This document shows positions 29,561 through 41,443 of a DNA stretch of 64,000 bases, one piece after another. Numbering within the stretch: position 1 is the stretch's first letter; the number at the start of each line of letters is the position of its first letter. The stretch comes from Mesostigma viride (taxonomy: Eukaryota > Streptophyta > Mesostigmatophyceae > Mesostigmatales > Mesostigmataceae). Below the pieces are notes generated by a model. That model made no database searches. It was not told the origin of the DNA and saw nothing but the letters and a program-made list of their open reading frames with translations. Position numbers and translations under genes: made by a program. Location of the stretch: positions 184,001 to 248,000 of the forward strand of contig RPFO01000076.1 of the NCBI GenBank assembly GCA_009746045.1, read 5' to 3'.

Positions 29561-31980
29561 ACTTGGGCTGACACCCAGGCCGGCTCGTACGCCGCCCCTC
29601 GCCCGCCGTGACCCCGCCCTGAGTTTCCACCCCGCTGGGAAACTCCAGCAGACCCGTCGACTTCTTGCCCCGGCCAATGCCCAGTGATGGCGACCCCACG
29701 GCCACGCATGCCTCAGCTCCCGCCAGTTCTTGCCCTGCGTCCGCGGCCCCGTCCTTCGCACCACCGGCCACTTTCACCTGCAGTGCAGTCCCCTGTGCTG
29801 GCCCTGCCTCGTCCGTGCCCAGGAGCGAGGGGGGGCCAGGTGTCGCGCCCTGACTGGCCCCTGGTGCCAAACCCACCGCGGGCGTACCCTCCTTCCCACC
29901 CAGCGTTCCCACGGGGTCCTGGTCCTTCCTCGGGACCTGCGCCTCACTGGCCACGGGCGGAGCTTCACGTGGCCCATTCCCAACGGCGGCCGACCGGTTC
30001 GCCGCGGGCTGATTCCGGGGGTCATCTGCGTGGGTCATCTCAGCCCGACCGTTGCCAGCGAACGCGTCCCGGTCGGCCCCTGTCCTCGCATCAGGCGCAC
30101 TGCCCGCCGCGCCCTCTCCCGATAGCAACGTCTTGGGCACGTGAAATACCACGTGGGGGACAGCTCCCACCAATGGCAGTGAGGCTTTTGCGCCCCCCAT
30201 GCCAGGATCACCCTGCAGGAGCGTGCGGGGCGGCGCCCCCGCCACGCCCTCTGCTTTGCTGCCCTCCCCCTTGGTCTCTGGCCCCCGCACCCCCGATGCC
30301 CCTGCTGATGCGGGCATGACCTGTGGAGCCGCCTGTGAAGCGTGCCCGCCGGATGACAGCAGGGCGGATGACATCACCGGGGTGGCCGTGGGCGGCGCCG
30401 ATGACATCAGCGTGGGGGTTTGCCCCGCGTCCACCACCACCTGCATGCCCGATTGGCGCACCGTCTTGTGCTCCGGGTGGGCAAGCACCGCCCCACCGCC
30501 ACCCTCCGCCAGCTCAGCGCTGGCCACGGATCGCGTGGGGTCGTGACGGTCGATAGCTGTTGACCACAAAGGCATCGCCCAGGCCACAGGCCCGTTGCCG
30601 CTACCACCACCGCTGCCACTAGTGCCATCAGTCCCCCCAAGCCCGCCGCCACCACTCTTGCCGTCGTTGCCCCCGACCAAGGGCCTCTCCTGGTGCTGCT
30701 TGTCAGAGCCCCCCCTCGTGCCGACCCGGCGCCGGAAGCTGGCCGACTTCCCACCCTCCGCGCCCCCCGGGGCTGGGCCATTGACCCCCATATCCTCCGC
30801 TGCCCCACTGGCTGACTTGCCCCCAGCCATGGTGCCCCCCATGCCCGGACCCTGCTGCAGCGAGCTCCCTGATCCACCCGCCACCAGCTGCCCCCCTTGT
30901 GCATGCCCCGCATCGCTCGAAGGGTCTCTCAGAGACAGCTCCTTTGGTCCGCCCGCCCCGAGCCCACGCCCGGCGGAACCATGGCTGACAGAATCATCCT
31001 CGTCGTCATCATCGCCATCAGGGCCGCCTCGGTACCGCCCCGTGTGTCCCCTTAACACGTCCCAGTGGGAGGGTGGCGTCCACCCTGCGGCCATGAGCAT
31101 GGAGCCCTCTGTAGCCATGGAGCGCTCGGTCATCATCCAGGTGGCATTCGGGCCGTACGAGCGTCCGTCAATGCGAGCGGGGGACGCGGGGTTGCTCGAC
31201 GCGGAGCCTCGCTGGCCCGGTTGCCCCTGGAATGGTGTTTGCAGGTACTGCCCATGCCCCTGCCCCTGCCCTGGCTGCCCCTGGAAGTATTCCCCCTGGA
31301 AGTGTTGCTGCTGATTCAGCTGCTGCGGGTACAGCTGCTGGAACGTTTGTCGCGGGGACTGGCCCTGGCCCCCTTGCTGCTGGTACTGCTGCTGCTGAAA
31401 CTGATGCTGCGGGAATCCATGCCCCTGCCCTTGGCCACCCTGCTGCTGGTAATACTGGCAGTGCGGGGACTGTGGCCCCTGCCCCTGCCCCTCCATCATC
31501 CCCCGCTCCCGCTCCCGCTGCGCAATCGCCGCCGCCGCCGCCGCCGCCTCCACCGCCGTTGCGGCTGCCGCCATGCTGGTCGCTGCCACCAGCCGGTCCT
31601 TGTAATCCGCCACCGCCGCCTGCGCCTCCCTTCGCGTGGCCGCCATGAGGCTGTCGCTGATCCCCGGCGCAAACTCAAACGCTTCGTACTTGTCCCCCAC
31701 CGCGCGCCCCTCGATGCTGTCGCAGTCGCTGCGCGCTGGCGCGCCGAGAGGGCTACCCAGAGCAGATATCGTCCGGATCGAGTCGTACATGCCCGAGCGC
31801 GAGCTGTCGTACAGCCCCCCGCCCGCGGTCGTGGGCGCGCCCATGAACACGTTCGAGCTGCTGTCGTGGTCCCCAAGGCTTGTCCGGCCGAGCGAGTCCA
31901 TCGACGGCCGCGTGACGTGCCACGAGGACAGCATCGCCGAGAATCCATCAGGGGCCCCCGAGGGCCCCCCGCCCCCGCCC
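29544..31980 (-). CDS. CaaX gene, segment 5 (C-terminal)
   Basis: Open to the stop at 29544; the Met at 31934 is probably internal, because the previous segment supplies the matching upstream residues. The segment holds a possible coiled coil (ATRREAQAAVADYKDRL, then polyAla and QRERERG), Gln/Gly-rich repeats of GQGQG and QQQ type (31520-31220), an acidic DGDDDDEDD patch (about 31010), long Gly/Ser/Ala/Pro-rich disorder and the C-terminal CCVVM. A prenylated C terminus would place the protein at a membrane (inference). Confidence 0.7.
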
Positions 31981-32847
31981 CGCCCCCCGTGCGCGGAAAT
32001 GAGTTGAACGAGTCAAACCGACCGTGAAGCGGGCCAGCATTAGAGGAGTAAGTCGACAGCGGCGTAGGAGGGTCCCATATCCCTGGACTTGTTGGCGTGG
32101 TCGCCTCGTCGAGCCACTGCATCGGGAAGGACTTGATCCGCGATGTGGTCGCCAGCGCGAGGCCGCCCAGGGGGGGGATCGCGCCCTCCGCAGGGGGGTT
32201 GGACGGCCAACGCGGGGGGGACAAGCCACCCCCAGGGGCACCACCTGGCCCGTTCCCCCCCGCAGGCACCACCAGCGGCTCGAAATACATAATCCCGGTG
32301 CCCTCCCCCGCCGCGCTCCGGTGCTTACTACTAGCGCCCGTGGGTCCCAGCGCCGCGACAGCATGGGTCACCTGGGGGGGGGAGAATGGAGCGCGGCCCC
32401 GCCCCGACGACGCGAGCTCCCCATCGCCACCGCGCGGCGTCATGAAGTGGCCGCCCTCGTCGTCGCCCGCCGTGGCCGCCGAGTCGAACGAGGTGTGCCG
32501 GCTCCCGCCGCTGCTGCGTGCCACCGCGGCTGCCAGCGAGAGGGAGACAGAGGAGACGGTCGCGTAGCGCACCGCCATGCCCATGTCCGGGTGGGAGGTC
32601 GCGGCGCCCGCGTCGACCGAAGAGGGTCCAGCGACACCCGCCGTTGTCCTGCCAGCGTCTCTGTCCCCGCCCACCCCACCCAGGGGTGCCCCCCCTGCAG
32701 GCAAGGACCCCCCAGGGAGCGTGAGGACTCCATCCGTGGTGCCCCGGCGACCGGCCTGTGGGCGCGCCGATGGCTGCGGTCCTGAGGGGGGGGCACTGGG
32801 GACCCCCGGCTGGGGGGGGGCCGCCGCTGAACATGCTAAGGAGTAGC

Positions 32848-32878
<31 letters not shown>

Positions 32879-35800
32879 GACGACATCAGGGGCAGCACCG
32901 CTGTTGCTGCTGGTGCTGAAGCTATTCGCGGCGTCGGCGCTGCTGGCGTTTGCGTTTGCGGCGGCAGCAGCAGCAGCGGTAGCTCCCCCCATGGGCGTGT
33001 AGAAGGCCTGGTCGGTCGACGTGTCCATCGTGGACGTGAGAGGGGTCACTGTGAGCTTGCGCGTGTCCGCTGAGACACGCACGGGGCGCAGGTGGGGCGG
33101 GGCCGCCGCCCAGCTGGCGCCGCCGGATTGGTTCGCGCTCTTGGCGGACGTGTTGAGAGAGAACGAGGAGGCGGCATCCCTGTACTGTGTCGTGTCCTTG
33201 AACTGGGAGGTGTTTCTGAGCTGTGACGTGTCCATGTAATAGGAGCCTTGCAGCGACGCCCCATCAATGGAGTAGTGCACGGTGGAGAGGTCCAGCCCTC
33301 CCCCAGGGGACGCCTGGTGCACTGATGGCTGCAGCGTGACGCCCATGCCAGACACAGCGCTGTTGGCCCGGTTAGCGTGGATAGCGTGCGCCCTGCTGCC
33401 AGCTGTCATGCTGTCGGCACCCCCGGCAGCCCCACCCAAGGACCCTATAGTAGCCATGCTGAAACCGGGCCGGAACCACGGCTGCATATCCGACAAACTG
33501 ACCGCTGGCTCCCCGCCTGCATCCATCCGAGACCGGGCAGGCTGCAGACTCGCTACAAGTGGCACCCCTGGGGTCAGGGCTGACTGCGAATGCGGGGACA
33601 CGGGCGGGGATGATGCCGCGGGGGCAAGGATGTGACTGCTGCTAGCACTCCCACTGAGCTCCGATGGCTGCTGCTGCTGCTGCCGCTGGTAAGCTGCCCC
33701 CTGCTGGTTTGGTGCCACCGCATACCCACCGCCGGTCGCTGACTGCTGATAACACTTAGCACTTTCTTCTGCTTCCATCGCCCCGCTGCCGCTTGGGAGC
33801 GCCGCCACCGCTGCCGCGGTTAACAACATGCCGCCGCCGTCACCATACCCCCCCGCCCCCCCCCCGCCCTGTCGTTCTCCCCGTCCCCCTCCACGGAATC
33901 CGCCCCCGCGCTGCTGTCTCTGTCGCCCATGTCCCCCATCGCGGCCTCGTTCTGCGCCGCCATCTCGTCCAGCTCTGCATGGTCCCGCTCGCTCAGGCCG
34001 CCCTCCACCGAATCCTTGTCCATGCCTTCCCCTGGCTCCTCGCCGCCGCCACCACCGCCCCTGGCCCCGTACCCCTCCCCTTTATTCACCGCACCAGGGA
34101 GTAGAGTCGCTGGTTCTGCAAGCACCACGCGCCCGGGTTGGGCATGTGGGTGTTGCAGACCCACCCCAGACTGGGGCGACCGCCCCCCCTGAGTGAACCC
34201 CCCTCCATCCCCCTGGGGGACCCCCCCTGAGTCGGTCGGGCCAGGTCATCTCCTCGCGGTCGAGCGCCAGGTGTCCCGCGCGCTCTGTGGCGGCCCAGCT
34301 CATGCTGACGCTCGGCACGCGCGCGACCGACCGCACGGGGCCGGGGGATGCCAGCAGCGCCTCGGGGGAGATCTCCTCATTGTCCAGGATCATGGCCAGC
34401 CGGTTGGCGGAGTGGTACGGGGTGTTCCCGCCCGAAGGGTGCGCGGCAGGAGCGGACATGCCAGCGCTGCCACCCCCGGCGCCAGCATTAGCACCACCAC
34501 CGGCAGCAAGAAAAGAGGACCCGGCAAAGGACGAGGAGCCAAGCATGCCACCGTGCGCGGAGAGCCGGTCGCTGCGGTCCATCGCGAGGGATGCCAGCAG
34601 AAGCGTGTCGTCGCGGCCGCCATGGACGTTGGCCCACGAAAGACTCGGCGCTTGGCTGCCCGCGAAGCTGGGCTGCTGCGCGAGGTCCATTAGCCCTGCC
34701 ATGTCGTCCTCGGTGAGCTGGATGCTGTCGTCCGCCACGCCCATGCCGGCCGTCACCCCACCGGGCAGCGTGCTCGCGTTCGCGTTGTAGTTCCACCCGC
34801 TGATGGAGTCCGCGCGGAAGCTCATGTTGGAGGGGGGGGGGTCGGCCCGGGGGTTCCTGGGTGTGGGTACAGCCAGCTGATATCCTTCTCGTTGCCCCCG
34901 CTGCCTCTACCGCCCCCTGGCCGCCGTCCCTGGGGGTGGCGACGGCGCGTTCGAACGCGTCGAGGGCGGAGGTGGTGGACTCGGGGCGAAGCGCTTGCTG
35001 CCGCAGCATGGGGGAGATGGGGAACCCGGCGCCGCTGGACGCGGTTGAGGAGATCTCGTCCTCGCTGCTGTTGCCATCCGTCACGCCCGCGATGCTCTTG
35101 CCGCGGGCATCGGCCATGATGGAACGGTGGAGCAAGCGTTCCGCCTTGGTGGCGTCATAGGCGCCCGCGGCAACCCCCTCGCTGCGCAGCCGCCGCGCCG
35201 CGTTCGCCATTGCCATCGCAGCGGCCGCCTTAATGGCCCCATTGTCACCCTCGAGGAGGCGGGCGACACCGGGGCCGGGGACAGGGCTGGGGAAGGGGGC
35301 TGAGCCGCTGCCAGAGAGGTGGCCGGGATGATGACCATGACCGGTACTGTGACCGGTACTGTGACCTGCACTGAGGGCGCGAACATGGCCCGTGCCGTAC
35401 CCGGGGGAAGGGTGAACATGACCCGGCCCAGGGGCCAGGATGGGATCGGAGCCCTGGGACGGCGGCTCTTGCCACGCGATTGGCGACGCTTTCCCTTCCA
35501 TGACCAGGCGCTCCACTTCCTCGAAGTCCTCCGCGAGGTGCAGCTGGTCAAACGTCGACGCCCGGCGGTGGCCGACAGAGGTGAAGGAGCCGGCGGAGCC
35601 GGGCGAGATGGGCGAGGATTGCGCCAGGAATGCCGGGCCGCCCGACGCGGCGGAAGACCCGGTGGCCAGGCTTGACCGTTGGGACATGTTTGGCGTGTAC
35701 TCATGGGTAACCTCGTTCCCACCGTAGGTGGCCGATCCTGCTACGTGCCCGGATGAAAGGCCTCCTGGCAGAATTTGATCCGAGAGCACGCCAACCGCGC

Positions 35801-36236
35801 CTCGAGGAGGGGAGAACAAAGATGGTCCACGTCCAAATGGAGAGAGGGGCGATCGAGGAGACGAGACGAAAAATCCGTCCCCTCTTTCTCCGGAGAGCGA
35901 CAACCTCGGCGACATGGGAGATCGCCTCGGTGACCTAGGCGACTGCCGTGTGTATTTCAACCCCCCGACGATCCTTTTCGCCCCCCGCTCCCTTCTGCTC
36001 TTAGACTTGGATACAGAGTACAGCCAGTCCGTGGCTTCCGCCTCTGCATCATCTTCCTCGTTAAGGCGAATAACATCTCCTGCCAAGACCTGCTGGTCTA
36101 CTGTCTGAGGTGGGGAGGTCGGCCCGCGTGGGCTCGGCATTGGTGTGATCTGCGGGGTCGGGCCCAGAAGAAATGGATCTGCCTGCCCGAGCTGTTCAAA
36201 TAAAGGCAGCGGCTCTCCCCCGAAGCCGGCCGCCAT
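29544..36236 (-). CDS. Very large low-complexity protein gene with C-terminal CaaX box (five overlapping frames)
   Basis: A chain of long minus-strand frames covers 6.7 kb: 36236 to about 34850, about 34880-34210, about 34210-33850, about 33860-31970 and about 31980-29544. Each hand-over lies in or near a long G or C run, and the composition (Ser/Gly/Ala/Pro/Gln, SPRSP-type repeats, polyN, polyA, GQGQ) is continuous. It is best read as one protein of about 2,200 residues with indels or short introns between frames. The start ATG at 36236 has a CCATGG context. The C terminus is KCCVVM, a CaaX box suited to farnesylation. No enzymatic domain is recognised. It is the only clear host gene in the window. 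Confidence 0.7.
31970..33860 (-). CDS. CaaX gene, segment 4
   Basis: An open frame with Gln-rich (QRQQQQQP), Ser/Thr-rich (TSQLRNTSQFKDTTQYRD), polyAla (about 32990-32960), polyAsn of ten residues (about 32845-32878) and Gly/Pro-rich stretches. Several phospho-like SP/TP motifs near the end (TSPGIWDPPTPL). The frame passes to segment 5 at the G/C-rich stretch 31960-31990. No domain. Confidence 0.6.
32845..32879. repeat. TTG (polyAsn) microsatellite
   Basis: About ten consecutive TTG triplets on the plus strand, encoding polyAsn in the CaaX gene. Confidence 0.9.
33850..34210 (-). CDS. CaaX gene, segment 3 (acidic)
   Basis: A short segment with GEGYGARGGGGGGEEPGEG, then an acidic stretch (MDKDSVEGGLSERDHAELDE, MAAQNEAAMGDMGDRD). 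Its upstream and downstream ends meet segments 2 and 4 in C/G homopolymers near 34180-34240 and 33840-33870. The frame passes into segment 4 through GGGYGDGGG-like codons. Confidence 0.5.
34210..34890 (-). CDS. CaaX gene, segment 2
   Basis: Continues from segment 1 through codons for DISWLYPHPGTPGPTPPP (about 34880-34830), then MSFRADSISGWNYNANAS, DDSIQLTEDDMAGLMDLAQQ and a Gly/Ala/Ser-rich stretch. The internal ATG at 34825 need not be a start, since the same frame is open upstream. Confidence 0.6.
34850..36236 (-). CDS. CaaX gene, segment 1 (N-terminal)
   Basis: The ATG at 36236 lies in CCATGG. It is followed by a mixed-composition start (LPLFEQLGQADPFLLG), an acidic patch (LNEEDDAEAEATDWLYSV) and basic SR/SP repeats (RQSPRSPRRSPMSPRLSLS) that look like kinase sites. 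Further on come THGT/GHGH repeats and an alanine-rich helix (AIKAAAAMAMANAARRLRSEG). Residues beyond about 34880 in this frame are shadow. Upstream sequence to 36460 shows no obvious TATA box. Confidence 0.7.
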
Positions 36237-39200
36237 GGATAAACTGATACCCCTCCCTAATTTCCCTAACAGTTCCCTAACAGCACGCTCTACTTACTCA
36301 TGTAATCGCCATGCCCGCCCGGCATATCGCCGCTTGGCACAAACATAGGCACGTTATAGGGACTTGGTTATAGGGTCAGGGTTAATATATGGTCGTTAAG
36401 ACGTTTACTCGTGCACGCTTAAGCTCCCGCTCGGCGCCATGATCTGCTGCGTGCCGGTACGGCATCTCTCCACCGGGTACTGTACCATCTCCAGGAGCTC
36501 CCGCGCAGTTGCGCTGGCACGAATTGACGGATCAAACTGCCTTTACTTTTAGCCGCAGTCACGAAACGGAGCACGGGACCGGCTCCTACTAGAGTGCCGA
36601 ACGCATGTGAGGATGTCAAGGTTTTTACTTTAATCCAACCACCTGCCACGGTGTGCCCAACGATGAGTTGGCAAAGCCAGGACATGCCACGAAGATGGTC
36701 AGTTGTCTGTACTTACGCCATTTATAAAATGCATGGCAAAAAATTTCTAACTGTTGGGCGTTGGCCCCTGTCGCCCGTTGCCCGCGATCCACGGCGGGAT
36801 TTCGACCAGTACTCCCGCGACGATTCGAACCGAAAATACTTTTCGTCATGATCTGCTGTCCATGTCCTCCGACATTTCCACGTGTCGACCATCATTCCAT
36901 GATGATTGCATGCAGTTGAACGTTGTATCTCCCCTTGGATTCACAATCGGGGTGTGACAGGGGTGTGATCGTGTTTGTTGCCAGCAAAGCGCTGCTAAAC
37001 GTGGTTTCAATTCTCTGGCTTAATGCCCGTCGGCGTACTGCACAGCCTTCCGATAACTCGAGTGCATCGGCTATCGAGAAGGATTCAAATTCCATGGTAT
37101 GCTTGGCTGCCTGCACCCACCTGCGCCAGTTGCAGACAAGGCGCCTTCAAGAAGAAAGGACGCGCCCATAAACCGTCGTTTGGCACGTTTGAGGCATAGT
37201 TTCTGACAAAGACGTAATGCAAAACATCTTAGGCGGCGTTATCGTCAGGAATTGAACGGTGTTGCACGCCGCTATGAGAAGGTTAAGCCCGGCCGGCATG
37301 TTGCCGTCGACAACTAGACCCTGCGCCCCGCGACGCCTGCATGATAAAATCGCCTTCCTGCCTGGCTGCGCAATTTTTTGTGGTTCGGTCGTGCCTGCAA
37401 GCCCAGGCTCATGACCGGCAAGTTCGGGGTCTGATGGGGCCTTACAAATGTCCCTGCTCAGTCCTGGCTCTGTACATTTTTTAAAAAAGGCTGCCTGACC
37501 CTGTGGTGCTCAGCGCGCATCTTTATGAGCTAGGCTTTGCAGCAGTGCGGTGATGGACTGGGCAAGCATGGTAACACTACAATACGCTTCCGCGGACACC
37601 TTTTTCAGCGGGGAAAGTGCCCCCGGGCTTCCGGGGCAAATTCAGCAAGCGCTGCGGAACTTAGATACTAAAATTTCGTTTTTGGTTCGTACCGTACAGC
37701 CAATCATTTTGCGCCCGGATCAAATTGTGATCTGGGCACTGAACACGAAAATTTCAGCGAAACGTACGAAACACCAACGCAACTACAGAAAATTTTCAGT
37801 GACGAAACTGTAGTACCGTGAACCCAAGCAAAATGTAGTAGGACTTCGCTAAATTCACGTTCGGAATTTTTCCCCGCAAGATTCCCCCGCACGATTCCCC
37901 CCGCTAGGTTCAGGCTCCAGTCGATGCTCGCCAAATGGCGCAAAAAAAGAAACATATGTTAAAATCGACGGTGCGAATCCTCGTTACCGCTCGGGTAACA
38001 TTCTCACTCATTTCGCGTCTCCTACGAACCGTATTGTAGTGAGTACGGTAAGAGGTTTTTTCTCGGGTGGGCTTTCACCCCAGGCGTGGGGCCAGATGTC
38101 TGGAAACCCCCTTCCGCGATAAACTGACCGTGAATGTGCAGGAAATGGATCGGATCGGACCAAATTGCGCAACTGGGTGTTGGACCTCTCGAACACGTGA
38201 AGCTCGTGCTCCAGCTATACATCTCACCATCGGCATGCAGTGTGCACCCCGTTCCAGTGCATGCCACGCAGCGATCGGCATGTACCCTGATCGTCAAACA
38301 CAGGAGTGCCACGCAGGGCGCAGCAGCAGCAGCTTGCTGGGTGTGGATTATGAGAGCATGAGCTGGCCAAGACCATCGTACGGCCTAAAAACTGCATCAT
38401 TCCATGAATTGAATATAACAGGCACAGAGAGAATATCCTTGATCACCAGCACACCAGTTAACCCAGTGCAATGGCCCATGCATGCGCAAAGGCCGGATCG
38501 TCTGGAATGCAGGTGCGCCCCTTGCACATGCATCACGTAAGTGCGGAGGGTGTATACATGGTATCCACAGGGGTGCCTTTGTATGCAGAGTTTGGGTGAC
38601 GTACTAGTGCGAGGGTGTTTGAAGGCAGTGGGAGACGCACATGACATTCATAAAATTAGAACTTCAGTGATGCCGAGAGTCTCAGGGCGGCTCGCGTGGT
38701 GACAGCTGCAGCGTGAGGGCGGAGGAGCTCAAGATGCAGGTCTTGTCGGTACATGTAGGCCACCGCTGGTGAGGTCGCCAATGCGATGGAGGAATCTCCA
38801 TCGTGCCAGTCGGACATCACTCGACAGCCTGAGGGGCGGCTGAGTTGTCGGTGGGGCTAGAATTCTGCTAACTGCACAGAATAGACCCAAGAAAGCTCGA
38901 AAGGGGGGCATGGGCAGGCGAGGTAATGGAGGGAAACATTGCGCCAGCGGTTGAGGAAATAAAGTCCTGCTTACAGTGCTGGGCCGCAGAAGTAGTCGAG
39001 GCGTCGGCTCAGTTGGCAGGGCGACAATAAATCTGTCAAAGCTGCGCATGGGTGGCTCAATGAGAGCTCATTATGAGGGTCTCACGCAGGAGGGTTTTAT
39101 GGGCTAAAATTTATCTCATTCCTCGAAGCGTAAATAATAATCGCTCAGATGCGTGGGCGGAGTGACATCTCTGCCACGTATCTGCATCCGCTTTACGCTT

Positions 39201-39386
39201 TCCCTCCACCATCCTGTCCCAGCCTTCACGACATGTCTCACCATGCCTTACAGCCAACAAACGATCACTTTTGTGCGACCAGCAGTCTCCTAAAGTCCGG
39301 ACGCAGCGCCCCTCTCCAACGGACTGCACGCGGAAATTTGAAATTCATCCCGGAGGGCACGCGCCGCGCCAGAGTTGGCACAGGAA
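36237..39386. other. Intergenic region without recognised gene
   Basis: Only short unsupported frames. 36237-36460 presumably includes the promoter of the CaaX gene. Nothing else recognised. Confidence 0.4.
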
Positions 39387-39394
39387 GTGGACGT
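39387..39394. repeat. 8-bp TSD of the second hAT-like element (left)
   Basis: GTGGACGT, against GTGGACAT at 40759-40766 (one mismatch). Confidence 0.7.
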
Positions 39395-39411
39395 CAGTGC
39401 TTCTGCTAACG

Positions 39412-39571
39412 GGACGAATTCGTCAACTGGTTGACGAATTTCGAAATTAGTAGTAAAAAAGTCAACCATTTTGGGCGATTCGTCAACCAACTCGGCCATT
39501 CGTCAACCAATTGACAAATATGTTCCGCAATTCGTCAACCGGTTTGACGAAATGTTTAGGGTATTCGTCAA
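39412..39571. repeat. Subterminal TTCGTCAAC repeats of the hAT-like element
   Basis: Five or more copies of TTCGTCAACC or its complement GGTTGACGAA, partly palindromic. Related motifs lie near the other end (40656-40735). Such subterminal repeats are typical transposase-binding sites in hAT elements. Confidence 0.75.
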
Positions 39572-39935
39572 CCACGGAAGTCAGGTTTTCCCATAGAGAG
39601 GCCAGACCTGAGGTCCAGCGGCGCGGCGTCAGGTCGTCAGCCCGTACCAGCTGAATCCTAGGTACGCTGAAGTTAGAGTTGTTTTTGGAAAGACAGTACG
39701 GTTCAGGACAATTTCAGTCGGGTACCAAAACTGAAGTACTGATGAGGTACTGAACTCAAATCGCCTGGACAAAAACCTAGACAAGGAAGGCAAGGACCAG
39801 CACAGCAAGGAGTGACCATGGACCAGCCGACCACCAGGGCATGAAAAACTCATACTACTATTAATTAACCTCCGACCTCTAGCCGTCTGGCGACTGCATA
39901 TGCGATAAAATATTGCATGCGAAATTGTTTCGTTA

Positions 39936-40427
39936 ATGTCGGCGGGCGATGTTCAGGTAGTGTTGCATGAGCTAGATGTATTCAAAGATAAACGGTTTGG
40001 CAGGTTTCAAGACTAGCACCTTAGATGCTCTGTGAAGGAAGCTGGAGAAACTGTTCCGGTAGCAACGGAAAATATCGTCGACCTAGGCCGCAGTTTAGAT
40101 GAAAAGGAGGGCAGTCAGGGCGGCGACAAATGTAAGAGAGTAGAGCTTGAGGAAGAGGATGGGTCTAATGAGCAGGAAGAGGAAGATGATGGCCAGTCAA
40201 CATCATCTGACAGCGCCTCCAATTCTGGCGAGGAGGAATCTAGCGAGGAGGGGGCCAAGACAGCCAGGAGTAAGGCCGATGATGGCGGCAGCTCTGAGCC
40301 AAGGAAGAAGAAGGGCAAGAGAAAGCCAGCTCCCAAGACGAAAAGGCAGAGACAGGAGGACAACAAGCAGTATAGCAAGGAGCGGTTCGACCGCGAGCAG
40401 TGGTGGGAAAACGGAAAGTACGAATGA
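39936..40427 (+). CDS. Acidic/Lys-rich ORF in the second hAT-like element, interrupted by an in-frame TAG
   Basis: The ATG at 39936 opens 26 codons (MSAGDVQVVLHELDVFKD...) to a TAG at 40014. The same frame is then open from 40017 to 40427. The downstream part is strongly acidic and Ser-rich (LEEEDGSNEQEEEDDGQ), then basic (PRKKKGKRKPAPKTKRQRQE) and ends WWENGKYE, which looks nuclear. Whether the TAG is a mutation, an intron edge (acceptor-like CCTTAG at 40019-40024) or chance is open. It may be a captured host exon. No domain recognised. Confidence 0.4.
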
Positions 40428-40907
40428 GCCCAACCGACCATGGTTCTGGAGATTGTGATGGTTGTTTGATGGCCTCGTGTATGCACACTTGACTCTGGCC
40501 TAGCTGTGAACAACGATAGTAGTTATTATTCTTTAATTTTTATGCAGTTGTCAACAACCACCATGTGGTATTGTGTTTTATCCACATGCATTCCATGCGT
40601 GTGTGAGCGACCTTAAGTTAATTACAAAGAAATAAAGCTTCTCCCCCCCCCCCCCAGGTTTGACAAAGCGCCAAGGCAAATAGTCAACCATTTGACGAAG
40701 TGCCGTGGCATATAGTCAACTGTTTGATGAATGACCAAAACCCTTAGCAGAAGCACTGGTGGACATTGCACGTGAATTTGGAGAACGCCACCGCTGACAA
40801 AGGCGATAAGGGCAGGTACGCAGCCTTGGCAGCGCCATGATTTGACTTGGACACCATGCGCGGTGCTGTAGGCAGCCATATATAACGTGATCAGAATATA
40901 TAACGTG

Positions 40908-41443
40908 CTTGACTACGATGGGCAGGGTTGCCACCTGCTCATCGATATCTCCGTGGCTCGGCCGCTCTCCGGTCGCCACATCCTCCGGGCGGCTGTGGAT
41001 GCCGGCGCTGCTGCCGCTGTGGCTGAGCGCGACAAGTTTGCCCCCTACGGCAATGTGGGGCCCCACCGGGTCATCCCCTTTGTCCTTGAGGAGATCGGGG
41101 CCATGGGCCCCAAGATGGCGGAGTTTTTCCACGAGTGCTGCCAGCGTCGTGAAGACCGCCTCGACCTAGAGGGTCAGACCGCCCCGTGGTCTGCCCGCAC
41201 GTGGTCCTGGTATTGGCGGCAGCGCCTGTCACTCACCCTCACTCGCACCGTGGCTGATGTGTTACGCCGCACACGGGCCGACTTTGTCGCGACCCATGCG
41301 GTCTAGATCCCTCCCAGGCCTGCATGGTGGGCCGGCAGCGATGTTGCTGCGTGTCGTAGTTTTGTGATGTAGTTAGTTGTACCTTGTGCAGCTGGCGTGA
41401 TCCTTGGATGTCCGTGTCAGATTACTATTATTTTCTTCAGGGT
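40908..41443 (+). pseudogene. Non-LTR 3' end with restriction-like endonuclease domain (plus copy)
   Basis: Open frame to a stop near 41306: LDYDGQGCHLLIDISVARPL, then HRVIPFVLEEIGAMGP, a conserved REDRLDLEGQ stretch and RRTRADF. The related sequence at 56900-57442 has NHRPDIVVLDFEG before LLIDVSV, fitting the PD-(D/E)xK restriction-like endonuclease at the C terminus of R2/R4-type non-LTR retrotransposons. The 5' end is truncated and lacks the PD motif. The 3' UTR ends TTTTCTTCAGGG at about 41441. Confidence 0.65.

Larger units (their letters stand above)
39395..40758. mobile_element. Second hAT-like element (1.36 kb)
   Basis: The ends CAGTGCTTCTGCTAACGG at 39395 and, inverted, CAGTGCTTCTGCTAAGGG ending at 40758 form a TIR of about 18 bp with one mismatch, flanked by an 8-bp near-perfect duplication. 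Subterminal regions carry repeated motifs of the TTCGTCAACC/GGTTGACGAA type (39412-39571 and about 40656-40735). Length, TIR and TSD fit a non-autonomous hAT. It carries an acidic/basic ORF in plus orientation. Confidence 0.8.

Noticed and set aside
29665-31314. Long plus-strand frames opposite the CaaX gene (for example 30595-31314)
   Set aside because: GC-rich low-complexity coding on the minus strand leaves the complement open; no domain and no continuity beyond the gene.
37550-38660. Short overlapping frames on both strands
   Set aside because: No domain, no conserved counterpart in the window and no codon pattern; left as intergenic.
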